A DNA stretch of 64,000 nt from Saccharopolyspora sp. SCSIO 74807 (GTDB lineage Bacteria > Actinomycetota > Actinomycetes > Mycobacteriales > Pseudonocardiaceae). Numbering within the stretch: the stretch's first letter is position 1; the number at the start of each line of letters is the position of its first letter. Under the pieces are notes generated by a model. It had not been told where the DNA came from and did no database searches. It worked only from the letters and a program-made list of their open reading frames with translations. The stretch spans positions 3,441,501 to 3,505,500 of the forward strand of contig NZ_CP146100.1 of assembly GCF_037023755.1 (NCBI RefSeq). The letters run 5' to 3'. A program made the translations under genes and the position numbers. Positions 9,343-17,410 of the stretch are shown piece after piece.

Positions 9343-10077
9343 GTGTCCATGACGGATCCGGCGGTGGGCGCGCTCGACGGGCTGGTGAACCTGCGGGACC
9401 TCGGCGGCGTCCCCGCCGAGGACGGCGTGCTCACACGTTCGGGAGTGGTGCTGCGCAGCGACGCACCCAGGAACGGCGACCGCGCGCCGGAGGAGCACGC
9501 GTGGCCACCGCGAGTGGTGCTCGACCTGCGTGATGCCGCCGAACTCAACGGGGTCGCGCACCCGCTCGCCGCGGAGGCGCAGGTGCACCAGATCGAGCTG
9601 CTGGCGGGCATCCACTCGGCGGAGGTGAACCATCCGCTGCCGGTGCTCTACGAGTTGATGCTGGACAAGGCCGCGCACAAGCTGGTGCGGGTGTTCCGGC
9701 TCGCGCTGGAAGCGGACGGGCCGGTGCTGGTGCACTGCGCCGCGGGCAAGGACCGCACCGGGGTCGTCTCGGCGATGCTGCTCAGCGCGGTGGGCGTGCG
9801 CCGGGACGCGATCATCGCGGATTACGTGCGGACCGATCGGAACATGTTCCGCGTGCTGCAACGCCTGGAGATGGCGCCCGCGTTGCCGCCCGGGGTCACC
9901 GAGGAGGACGTGCGGGACCTGATCTCCACGCCGGTGGAGGCCATCGAAGGCGTGCTGTCGCGGTTCGAGGAGCACGAAGGTGCCGCGGCGGGCTGGCTGG
10001 CCGAGCACGGGGTCACCGAGGACGAGTTGTCGCGCTGGCGGCGACGCTTCCTGGACGAGACCGGCGCTGAATCCTGA
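9343..10077 (+). CDS. Tyrosine-protein phosphatase (MptpB-like)
   Basis: This 244-residue protein has the PTP signature VHCAAGKDRTG near residue 130 (Cys nucleophile, P-loop Arg). It begins with the NLRDLGG and GVVLRSDAP motifs typical of bacterial MptpB/LipA-like tyrosine or dual-specificity phosphatases. The protein has no signal peptide. GTG at 9343 is preferred because GGAGGG ends 6 nt before it; ATG at 9349 is the alternative. It is monocistronic, between hairpins at 9082 and 10170. The substrate, protein or phosphoinositide, cannot be told. Confidence 0.88.
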   Translation: MSMTDPAVGALDGLVNLRDLGGVPAEDGVLTRSGVVLRSDAPRNGDRAPEEHAWPPRVVLDLRDAAELNGVAHPLAAEAQVHQIELLAGIHSAEVNHPLPVLYELMLDKAAHKLVRVFRLALEADGPVLVHCAAGKDRTGVVSAMLLSAVGVRRDAIIADYVRTDRNMFRVLQRLEMAPALPPGVTEEDVRDLISTPVEAIEGVLSRFEEHEGAAAGWLAEHGVTEDELSRWRRRFLDETGAES

Positions 10078-10169
10078 GTCCGGCCAGCGCTGTGTGCGGC
10101 TAGCGCTGGGCTCGGCGAGCACAACCTCGAGCAGCGCTGCAAGCGCTGAACCACCGGGCGAGCATGCGA

Positions 10170-10204
10170 AAGGCCGGACCCGCCCTTGCGGCGAGTCCGG
10201 CCTT
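10170..10204. terminator. Hairpin between the phosphatase and sigB (convergent genes)
   Basis: A 10-bp perfect stem (10170-10179 with 10195-10204) lies between two converging genes. A second small hairpin follows (10214-10221 with 10226-10233, AAAA loop). Together they can terminate both directions. Confidence 0.7.
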
Positions 10205-10289
10205 CCGGGGTGAGCGACCGGAAAACCGGTCGCGAACGTTCACTGCCGAATGCTTCCGTGACGAAAGTCACGTGTCAACGGCGCTGCCC

Positions 10290-11264
10290 TCAGCTGGCGT
10301 AGGCGCGCAGCCGGTCGGCCCGGTCGCCCTGGCGCAGCTTGGACATCACCTCGCGCTCGATCTGGCGCACCCGCTCGCGGGAGAGCCCGAACGCCTTGCC
10401 GATCTGGTCCAGCGTGCGCGGCTGGCCGTCCTCGAGGCCGTAGCGCATCCGGATCACCGCCGTCTCCCGCTCCTCCAGGGTCGACAGCACCCGGCGCAGG
10501 TCGTCCTGCAGGAAGCCGGAGATCACCGCGTTCTCCGCGTCGGCGGACTCGGCGTCCTCGATGAAGTCGCCGAGCGGCGCGTCCTCCTCCGCCCCGACCG
10601 GCATGTCCAGGCTCACCGGGTCGCGGGAGTGGTCGAGCAGGTCCACGACCTTCTCCGTCGCCAGCCCGCTCTCGGCGGCCAGTTCGTCGTCGGTGGCCTC
10701 CCGGCCGAGCTTCTGGTGCAGGTCGCGCTTGATCCGGGCCAGCTTGTTGACCTGTTCCACCAGGTGCACGGGCAGCCGGATGGTGCGGGACTGGTCGGCC
10801 ATGCCGCGGGTGATGGCCTGGCGGATCCACCAGGTCGCGTAGGTCGAGAACTTGAAGCCCTTGGTGTAGTCGAACTTCTCCACCGCGCGGATGAGCCCGA
10901 GGTTGCCCTCCTGGATCAGGTCCAGCAGCGGCATGCCGCGGCCGGTGTAGCGCTTGGCGAGGCTGACCACGAGGCGCAGGTTGGCCTCCATCAAGTGGTT
11001 CTTGGCCGTGCGGCCGTCGCGCACCACCGCCCGCAGGTCGCTGCGGCGTTCGGGCGCGACGTTGCTTTCCGTGTCCAGCACGTGCTTGGCGAAGACGCCG
11101 GCCTCGATCCGCTTGGCGAGGTCGACCTCCTCCTGCGCGGACAGCAGCGCGGTGCGCCCGATGCCGTTGAGGTAGACCCGGACCAGGTCGGCCGACGGCC
11201 CCTGGCCGTCGAGGTCCGCCTCGACGGAGACATCGGTGGGGTGGTTGGTCTGCGGGACGGTCAT
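10290..11264 (-). CDS. sigB: RNA polymerase principal-like sigma factor SigB
   Basis: This 324-residue group 2 sigma-70 factor has regions 1.2 ([17 protein letters not shown]), 2.1-2.4 ([50 protein letters not shown]), 3 and 4.2 ([18 protein letters not shown]). It lacks the long N-terminal extension of SigA. It directs stationary-phase and stress transcription in actinobacteria. ATG at 11264 follows GGGAGGGAG. A 430-bp upstream region carries a candidate stress-type promoter (11584-11610), consistent with control by an extracytoplasmic or disulfide-stress sigma factor. Confidence 0.95.
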   Translation of the reverse strand: MTVPQTNHPTDVSVEADLDGQGPSADLVRVYLNGIGRTALLSAQEEVDLAKRIEAGVFAKHVLDTESNVAPERRSDLRAVVRDGRTAKNHLMEANLRLVVSLAKRYTGRGMPLLDLIQEGNLGLIRAVEKFDYTKGFKFSTYATWWIRQAITRGMADQSRTIRLPVHLVEQVNKLARIKRDLHQKLGREATDDELAAESGLATEKVVDLLDHSRDPVSLDMPVGAEEDAPLGDFIEDAESADAENAVISGFLQDDLRRVLSTLEERETAVIRMRYGLEDGQPRTLDQIGKAFGLSRERVRQIEREVMSKLRQGDRADRLRAYAS

Positions 11265-11583
11265 TGAGCTCCCTCCCTGACGGGCTGGCTTGCGGGCGTG
11301 CTCACGGCGCTGGCTGCGCGGTGCCGAGTCCGCGTACGCTCGGTGTTGCGGGCCGATCGGGCACGCCTTCCGTATGTGGACGGTTGTGCTTGTCTGCTGG
11401 TCGGTGCGGTGCCGTTGTGGTGAGCGGTGCCGCTTTGGTCTCGTCCGGGCTGTCAGTTCGGAGTGGTGCGCCGTGTTGGGTGTTGTGGCTCCACTCCGCG
11501 CCCGGCCGAGCCGCGCCGCACGCCTTCGCTCGGTGCGGCGGTGTGCGGCCGTGGGCCGGACTGTCGAAGCTGGATACCTGTAA

Positions 11584-11610
11584 AACGAACGTGACCTCGA
11601 ATTCGTTCCC
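11584..11610 (-). promoter_or_regulatory. Candidate SigR/SigH-type promoter of sigB
   Basis: On the minus strand GGGAAC (11610-11605) is followed by exactly 18 nt and GTT (11586-11584). This matches the GGGAAT-N18-GTT consensus of SigR/SigH-type sigma factors. The remaining gap (11265-11693) shows no open frame I trust, and the predicted leader to sigB would be roughly 310 nt. Mycobacterial sigB is known to be read from ECF-type promoters. Confidence 0.55.
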
Positions 11611-11693
11611 GGACTTCTCCACCGGCAGACGTCGCGGCCGTCACATCCGTTGCTCCGCGCAGTCTGAGGATCTGCTGAGAACCGGCGTTACAT

Positions 11694-12119
11694 TCAAGCG
11701 TCGATCAACAACGTGAATGGTCCGTCGTTGACGCTGTCCACCGCCATCTCCGCACCGAAAACCCCGGTCGCCACCCGCGCACCGCGTTCGCGGAGACGCT
11801 CGACGACCTCGTCGACCACCGGTTCGGCCTGCTCAGGGCGGGCGGCCTCGGTCCACGACGGGCGCCGGCCCTTGCGCGTCGAGCCGTACAGCGTGAACTG
11901 GCTCACCACCAGCAGCGGGGCGCCGGTGGTGGCGCAGGACTCCTCGTCGCGCAAGGCCCGAATCTCGTGCAGTTTGCGGGCCATTCTGGCGGCCTGTTCG
12001 GAGCCGTCGGAATGTGTCACACCCAAAAGCACCAGGAGCCCGGGTTCTTCGATCTTGCCGACCGCCGCGCCGTCGACGGTCACCGATGCCCGCGTGACGC
12101 GACTGACCACTGCCCGCAT
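11694..12119 (-). CDS. dtd: D-aminoacyl-tRNA deacylase
   Basis: This 141-residue enzyme hydrolyses D-aminoacyl-tRNAs (and Gly-tRNA-Ala), protecting translation. It has the family motifs SQFTLYGSTRKGRRPSW near residue 78 and NDGPFTLLIDA at the C-terminus, the latter holding the Gly-cis-Pro dipeptide. The length is normal. ATG at 12119 overlaps the upstream methyltransferase stop (TAATG), indicating coupling. It is the last gene before the sigB leader. Confidence 0.95.
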   Translation of the reverse strand: MRAVVSRVTRASVTVDGAAVGKIEEPGLLVLLGVTHSDGSEQAARMARKLHEIRALRDEESCATTGAPLLVVSQFTLYGSTRKGRRPSWTEAARPEQAEPVVDEVVERLRERGARVATGVFGAEMAVDSVNDGPFTLLIDA

Positions 12120-13648
12120 TACTCGTCGTCCGCCCATTCCGCCGGGATCACCATTCCGTGCCGGACGAGTTCGCGGAACATCGGCACCGCGGCTTCGGCG
12201 AGTTGTTCCGGATCTTCCCCCGAACCGATCGCCAGCAGCTCGACCAGATCCCGCAGCGGCATCGCGCCGTGGCAACCGGCGAGCAGCCGCACGCCGAGCT
12301 CGTCGATCTCGTGCTGCCAGCCGGGACCGTCGGTGCGGTGCAGCCGGTGCAGGAACCGCTCCCAGCCCTCGTCGCCGCGGGAGGCGAACTCCTCCAGCAC
12401 GGTGGAGGACGCGGTCATCAGCCGCGCCGAGAGCAATCCTTCCGCGGAGCCGTGTTCGCGCAGCCAGTCGACCCGGCGCAGCCACGCATCGCTCTCCGGC
12501 CCCAGCGGATCGTCGAACGCCTGCCGCAGGTCCTCGCAGACGACTTCGCCGCGTTCGGACCCGGCACGGCGCAACGTGACGAAACCGAACCCGACGCCCT
12601 CGACGTCGTTCGCCGCGAACCAGTCCAGCCATTCCGCGGCTTTGCGGCGCCCGAGGGCAGAACGCGGATCGAACCCCGCATCGCGCAACCAGGTCCCGAC
12701 GTAGAGCGCCGGGTCCGCGACGTCGCGCTGCACGAACCAGGCGTCCACGCCGCCGGGCGGCAGCCAGCCGGCGACCCGGTCCTGCCAGTCCTCGCCCTTG
12801 CGGTGCAGCCAGGAGGCGAGCAACTGCCCGGTACCGCCTTCGTTCAGGAACGACGGCAGCTGCCGCACCATCAGCGCACTCGCGTCGTCGCCTGCGAGCC
12901 CGGAGTCGCGGTAGACGTAGTCGGTGCGCGCCGGGCCGACGACGAACGGCGGATTGCAGACGACCTGGTCGAACCGCTGCCCGCGCACCGGCTCGAACCA
13001 CTCGCCCGCGGCGAGTTCCACGTCGATGCGGTTGAGCCGGAACGTCGCCGCGGCCAGTGCCAGCGCGCGCTGCGACACGTCCGTGGCGGTGACCCGCTGC
13101 GCGTGCGTGCTCGCGTGCAGCGCCTGCACACCGCAGCCGGTGCCCAGGTCCAGCACCGAGCCGACCTGGCGGCGGGAGGTGGCCCGGACAAGGCTCAGCG
13201 ACGCTTGTCCGACGCCGAGCACGTGGTCGGCGCTGGTCGCCCAGCCGTCCGGCCGGGTGTCGGCGTCCAGGTCCGAGACCACCCACCACGAGTCCTCGCC
13301 AGCGCTGTGCGGCCGGATGTCCAGCGCGGCGCGCACCCGGTCGCCTTCGGCCGCCAGCAGGCCGCCCGCGATCGCCTCGGAGAGCGGCAGCGGGTGCAGC
13401 GCCTGCTCGACGTCCCCGGCCTGCTCGGCCTCGCCGAGCAGGAACATCCGGATCGCGGTGCCCAGCGGTCCGCCGCCTTCGGTGGCGCGCAGCGCCGGCT
13501 CCGGTTCGCCGCGGCTGAGCGCGGCATGCGCCTGCGCGCCGAGCAGGTCGACGACGCCGTCCGTGCCGTAGCCGATCCGCAGGAACGCCTCGCGGAGGCG
13601 GTCGAGTCGATCGTTCGTCAAGTCTGGGATCACGAGTTCGATCCTCAC
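12119..13648 (-). CDS. Class I SAM-dependent methyltransferase (N6-adenine/RsmC-like)
   Basis: This 509-residue protein has an N-terminal helical region (about 1-140), a Rossmann methyltransferase core and a C-terminal extension (about 300-509). SAM motif I is SVLDLGTGCGVQALH near residue 158. Motif IV is VVCNPPFVV, the NPPF form typical of enzymes that methylate exocyclic amines of nucleobases or glutamine. An rRNA/tRNA or release-factor-like substrate is therefore likely but unproven. GTG at 13648 fits the divergent arrangement with the HhH-GPD gene across 97 bp. It is coupled to dtd by a 1-nt overlap. Confidence 0.8.
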   Translation of the reverse strand: MRIELVIPDLTNDRLDRLREAFLRIGYGTDGVVDLLGAQAHAALSRGEPEPALRATEGGGPLGTAIRMFLLGEAEQAGDVEQALHPLPLSEAIAGGLLAAEGDRVRAALDIRPHSAGEDSWWVVSDLDADTRPDGWATSADHVLGVGQASLSLVRATSRRQVGSVLDLGTGCGVQALHASTHAQRVTATDVSQRALALAAATFRLNRIDVELAAGEWFEPVRGQRFDQVVCNPPFVVGPARTDYVYRDSGLAGDDASALMVRQLPSFLNEGGTGQLLASWLHRKGEDWQDRVAGWLPPGGVDAWFVQRDVADPALYVGTWLRDAGFDPRSALGRRKAAEWLDWFAANDVEGVGFGFVTLRRAGSERGEVVCEDLRQAFDDPLGPESDAWLRRVDWLREHGSAEGLLSARLMTASSTVLEEFASRGDEGWERFLHRLHRTDGPGWQHEIDELGVRLLAGCHGAMPLRDLVELLAIGSGEDPEQLAEAAVPMFRELVRHGMVIPAEWADDE

Positions 13649-13745
13649 ACGCCCCCGGGGCACCCGCACCGACCGAGGTGCCGCCACGCACCGGCGCGAG
13701 CTCCGCCCGGGCCCATCGCCCGGGCACCCGTGAGAACCTGGGCGC

Positions 13746-14318
13746 ATGAGCCGGACGCTGCACCTGACCCAGGACGCCGAAGCCGACGAACTGCTCTCGC
13801 GCGACCCGCTGGCCCTGCTGCTGGGCATGCTGCTCGACCAGCAGATCCCGATGGAGAAGGCGTTCGCCGGCCCGAAGGTGCTCGTCGAGCGGCTCGGCGA
13901 ACTGGACGCGCACCGCATCGCGGCGATGGACCCGGAGGAGTTCGCGCAGCTGTGCTCCACGCCGCCGGCGATCCACCGGTTCCCTGGCTCGATGGCCAAG
14001 CGGATCCAGACGTTGTGCCGGTACCTGGTCGACACCTTCGACGGCGACGTGCGCGGGATCTGGACCGGCGAGGACCCGGACGGGACCGCGGTGCTCAAGC
14101 GGCTCAAGGCGCTGCCCGGTTTCGGTGACCAGAAGGCGCGGATCTTCCTCGCGCTGCTCGGCAAGCAGTGGGGCGTGCAGCCCGCGGGCTGGCGGGAGGC
14201 CGCTGGTGCCTACGGCGATCCGGAGGCGCGGCGCTCCATCGCCGACGTGCTCGACCAGCAGACGCTGGAAGAGGTCCGGGCCTGGAAGAAGCAGCAGAAG
14301 GCCGCCGCGAAGAAGTGA
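13746..14318 (+). CDS. HhH-GPD family base-excision-like protein
   Basis: This 190-residue helix-hairpin-helix protein belongs to the conserved actinobacterial HhH-GPD subfamily. It has LLGMLLDQQIPMEKAFAGP near residue 26 and the hairpin ALPGFGDQKARIFLALLGK near residue 122. There is no [4Fe-4S] Cys cluster. The usual glycosylase hairpin followed by Asp is not obvious: the hairpin is followed by WGVQPAGWREAAG, so glycosylase activity is uncertain. The C-terminus is Lys-rich. Its stop lies one base from the stop of the converging acyltransferase gene. Confidence 0.8.
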   Translation: MSRTLHLTQDAEADELLSRDPLALLLGMLLDQQIPMEKAFAGPKVLVERLGELDAHRIAAMDPEEFAQLCSTPPAIHRFPGSMAKRIQTLCRYLVDTFDGDVRGIWTGEDPDGTAVLKRLKALPGFGDQKARIFLALLGKQWGVQPAGWREAAGAYGDPEARRSIADVLDQQTLEEVRAWKKQQKAAAKK

Positions 14319-14319
14319 C

Positions 14320-14985
14320 TCAGGCCGCGGCCGACGACTGGTAGCGGTCCACGTATTCCTGCTCGGACAGCTCCGAGATCGCGTACATGATCTCGTCGGT
14401 GATCGACCGCAGGATCGGCAGCGCACTCTCCATGCCGTCGTAGCGGGAGAAGTGCAGCGCCTCGCCGAAACGAACCGTCACGCGGGTGGGCCGGGGGAAC
14501 TTGGCGCCCTTCGGCAGCAGGTCGGCGGTGCCGCTGAGCGCCACCGGGACGACCGGCGAGCGCCCGCTCAACGCCAGCCGCGCCACACCGGTGCGGCCGC
14601 GGTACAACCGCCCGTCCGGGGAGCGCGTGCCCTCGGGGTGGATGCCGAACGCACCGCCTTCGGACAGCACCCGCTGAGCGGTGCCCAGCGCTTCCTTCGC
14701 CGCCCGGCCGCGGCCGCGCTGCACCGGGATCGCGCCGAGCGCGCCGAACGCGTTGCGGGTGAGCCGGTTCTTCAGCCCGCCGCCCTCGAAGTACTCGGCC
14801 TTGGCCAGGAACGACACCGGCCGCGGCACCACCAGCGGCACGATGAAGCTGTCGGCCACGGACAGGTGGTTGATCGCGAAGATCACCGGTCCGTCCGCGG
14901 GCACGTGCTGCAGGCCGTGCACCCGCGGCCGGTACACCGCGCGGGCGACCGAGCCGACGATCCGCTTGGTCAGTGTGTAGAACAT
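14320..14985 (-). CDS. 1-acyl-sn-glycerol-3-phosphate acyltransferase (PlsC family)
   Basis: This 221-residue acyltransferase has the HX4D motif NHLSVAD near residue 38 and the substrate motif FGIHPEGTRSPDG near residue 113 (EGTR). It also has the hydrophobic block PVVPVALSGT. It transfers an acyl chain to lysophosphatidate or a related glycerolipid at the inner membrane face. ATG at 14985 follows GGGGAGG; an upstream in-frame extension lacks family similarity. It converges on the HhH-GPD gene with a 1-bp gap. Confidence 0.88.
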   Translation of the reverse strand: MFYTLTKRIVGSVARAVYRPRVHGLQHVPADGPVIFAINHLSVADSFIVPLVVPRPVSFLAKAEYFEGGGLKNRLTRNAFGALGAIPVQRGRGRAAKEALGTAQRVLSEGGAFGIHPEGTRSPDGRLYRGRTGVARLALSGRSPVVPVALSGTADLLPKGAKFPRPTRVTVRFGEALHFSRYDGMESALPILRSITDEIMYAISELSEQEYVDRYQSSAAA

Positions 14986-15167
14986 TCGAACCTCCCCGCC
15001 GCGTCCCGGCACCGCCTCCGGGAATCTATCCGGACCGTGGTGCGGGCTCGTGGCGGCCATGTGAACTCCTAGAGCCGATCCCGTGTAGCGGGGTGGCGCA
15101 TCGCGCAGCCCCGAGGGTGTCCACCGTTCCACTGGAGTGGGACGATGGCGGACGTGGAGGTGGTGTC

Positions 15168-15488
15168 GTGAGCAGTTCCGAGCATGGCGACGACACCCCG
15201 GTGCTGATCACCGAGGCGGAGCCGTCCTACGACGATCAGCAGGCGGCGCGGCGCCGCAAGTACGCCATCATGATGTCCTTGCGGATCCCCTGCCTGGTGG
15301 CGGCGGCCGCCTGCTACCAGATCTGGTGGCTGGCGCTGATCATCCTGGCGATCTCGATCCCGCTGCCGTGGATGGCGGTGCTGATCGCGAACGACCGGCC
15401 GCCGCGCAAGACCGAGCACGTCAACCGGTACCAGCACGAATCGCGCGCGCTGGAGTCCCGCGAGCATCGCGTGATCGAGAACCCCTGA
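15168..15488 (+). CDS. DUF3099 membrane protein
   Basis: This 106-residue protein has two adjacent hydrophobic segments in the middle: SLRIPCLVAAAACYQIWW and LALIILAISIPLPWMAVLIA. The charged C-terminus is NRYQHESRALESREHRVIE. It matches the actinobacterial DUF3099 family, whose function is unknown. GTG at 15168 follows GGAGG with 7-nt spacing. It is divergent from the acyltransferase gene. Confidence 0.8.
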   Translation: MSSSEHGDDTPVLITEAEPSYDDQQAARRRKYAIMMSLRIPCLVAAAACYQIWWLALIILAISIPLPWMAVLIANDRPPRKTEHVNRYQHESRALESREHRVIENP

Positions 15489-15538
15489 ACCCGCCAGGTG
15501 ATCCGCGCAGCGGCGGCCCGGTGCGGCATCATGGACGC

Positions 15539-15793
15539 ATGAGCACCATGACGCTTCCGGAAACCGACGTCCGGCCGGACACCACGGAACAGACCGAGGA
15601 CGACCGGCCCGAGGTCTTCCACTACGTGCAGAAGGACAAGATCGCCGAGAGCGCGGTCATGGGCACGTACGTGGTGGCGCTGTGCGGCGAGGTCTTCCCG
15701 GTGACGAAGTCCGCGAAGCCGGGCTCGCCGGTGTGCCCCGACTGCAAGAAGGTCTTCGAGAAGTTGCCGCCCGGCGGTGGCGACGACGAATGA
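15539..15793 (+). CDS. DUF3039 small zinc-ribbon-like protein
   Basis: This 84-residue acidic protein begins MSTMTLPETD. It has FHYVQKDKIAESAVMGTYVVALCG and a likely metal site built from ALCGEVF and SPVCPDCKKVFEKLP. It matches the DUF3039 family of high-GC Gram-positives, with unknown function. A short in-frame upstream extension is possible but lacks similarity. It is followed by the converging YihY gene. Confidence 0.82.
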   Translation: MSTMTLPETDVRPDTTEQTEDDRPEVFHYVQKDKIAESAVMGTYVVALCGEVFPVTKSAKPGSPVCPDCKKVFEKLPPGGGDDE

Positions 15794-15829
15794 GCTGAGC
15801 ACCACCGGCCGCGGCGGCGGGGCGCCCGC

Positions 15830-17053
15830 TCAGCCGCGGTCCCGGCGCGCCCGAGGTTCTTGCCCGAAGCGCGCGGGCACGGCCGTGCCCCCGAAGCCGG
15901 TCGGCGGCTTCGCTCCCGAGTCCTCCCGATCGCCTTCCCGCCAGGCCCGGTAGCCCTCCTCGGTGCGTAGCCGCTGCTCCGCGCGCCGCATCTCCAGCCG
16001 CCGCCAGCGCCGCCGCTCCTTGCGCGTCATCTTCGCGGGCCACAGCTCCTGTATCGCGTTGTTGAACTGCGCACCGATGATGATCGCCAGCCCGATGAAG
16101 AACGCGAACAGCAGGAACGCGATCGGTGTGGCCAGCGCCCCGTAGGTGTAGCCGGTGCTGGTGACCCAGGTGATGTAGAGCCGCAGGCCGACGCTGGAGC
16201 ACAGGAAGACCACCATGGCCAGCAGCGCCCCAGGCAGCCCGCGGTGCCACGGCAGCTTCCGCGGCAGCGCCACCTTGTAGAGCGCGGCCAGCGCCAGCAC
16301 CAGCAGCACTCCGGTGGCCGGGTAGTAGAACACCCGGATCAGCCAGGCGATGTCGTCCTGCCATTGCGGCGGGAAGACCGTGGGCAGCCAGTCCGGGCCG
16401 AGTGCTATGACCGGCAGCCCGACCACGGCGAGCAGCAGGCCCACCAGGTACAGCAGCAGCGCGAAGATCCGCTGCCAGACGCTGTGCCGCACGGTGTACT
16501 GGTCGTAGGCGAGGGTGATCGAGTCGACCAGCGAGGCCAGCGCGGACGAGCCCGCCCACAACGACAGCAGGAAGCCCACCGACATGATCTCGGTGCGTCC
16601 CTTGGTCAGGATGTCCTCCACCGTCGGCCCGATGATCTGGTCCACGACGTTGGCGCTGAACACGGTGTGCGCGAACGACAGGATCTTGCTGTGCACCGTG
16701 TCGACCACCACGGGACCGAACCAGTCGCCGACGAAGCCCAGGCTGCCGAGGAACCCCAGCAGCAGCGGCGGCAGCGACAGCGTCTGCCAGAAGGCGGCGG
16801 CCGCGGACTCCGAGAAGATGTTGTCCCACCACGCCTTGTGCACCGTGCGCCACACCAGCCGCAACGGCCCCCAGCGGACCGGGTCCGCGCGGGTCGCCGC
16901 GGTGGTGACCGAGCCGATCTCCGGGGACTGGATCACGGGAGCCTGATCGTCGAGCGGGTCGGCGGCCGGTCCGGCACGCGCAGCTGACGGCTCCGGCTCG
17001 CGGCCGTGCTGGCCGGGCCGTTGGCTGTTACCGGTCGGACCTGTGGAACCCAT
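15830..17053 (-). CDS. YihY/virulence factor BrkB family membrane protein
   Basis: This 407-residue integral membrane protein has a cytoplasmic N-terminus of about 75 residues rich in Pro and charge. About six transmembrane helices follow, including TLSLPPLLLGFLGSLGF, FALLLYLVGLLLAVVGLPV and ATPIAFLLFAFFIGLAIII. The family hallmarks SAAAAFWQTLSL and FLLSLWAGSSALASLVDSI are present. The C-terminal tail is strongly basic (KMTRKERRRWRRLEMRR). The substrate is unknown. ATG at 17053 is the only plausible start. Confidence 0.88.
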   Translation of the reverse strand: MGSTGPTGNSQRPGQHGREPEPSAARAGPAADPLDDQAPVIQSPEIGSVTTAATRADPVRWGPLRLVWRTVHKAWWDNIFSESAAAAFWQTLSLPPLLLGFLGSLGFVGDWFGPVVVDTVHSKILSFAHTVFSANVVDQIIGPTVEDILTKGRTEIMSVGFLLSLWAGSSALASLVDSITLAYDQYTVRHSVWQRIFALLLYLVGLLLAVVGLPVIALGPDWLPTVFPPQWQDDIAWLIRVFYYPATGVLLVLALAALYKVALPRKLPWHRGLPGALLAMVVFLCSSVGLRLYITWVTSTGYTYGALATPIAFLLFAFFIGLAIIIGAQFNNAIQELWPAKMTRKERRRWRRLEMRRAEQRLRTEEGYRAWREGDREDSGAKPPTGFGGTAVPARFGQEPRARRDRG

Positions 17054-17410
17054 CGCACGTACCAGGATGCTGCATAGGGCTCACCAACGAGCGTGCACCC
17101 GGCCAACCGGGGGTGTCGGAGTGATCTCAATCCGATCCGCGGGTCGGTGCGACCGGACGGCCGGAGCGGGACGGTAAGCTGCCGGGGCGCCATCGGCGGA
17201 TCGCCCGGCTGGACGCGACGACGCGCGGCCGAGGGTGCTGATCAGGTCCCGCGGTCCGCCGCGGGCCTGCCGACCGGAGTCGATCCGGCCCGGTCGATCG
17301 CAGCCCGGTCGCTCGCGGGAATCCACCGCGACGCCGGGTCGCCCGAGCGGCGCCCGCGATCCGCGCCAGGAACGTTCGGGGAAAGGCACAGGAAGGAGCG
17401 GCGAGCAGGC
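17054..17410. other. Intergenic region between divergent yihY and helicase genes
   Basis: This 357-bp region has no coding frame I can support. A small inverted repeat around 17096-17115 (CCCGG/CCGGG arms) lies near the yihY start. The helicase frame stays open upstream through most of it, but the composition and lack of family motifs argue against coding. Confidence 0.5.

Noticed and set aside
11694-14426. A 910-codon minus-strand frame ending in dtd
   Set aside because: Only the last 141 codons match Dtd; the rest runs in the wrong frame through the methyltransferase and across the HhH-GPD gene.
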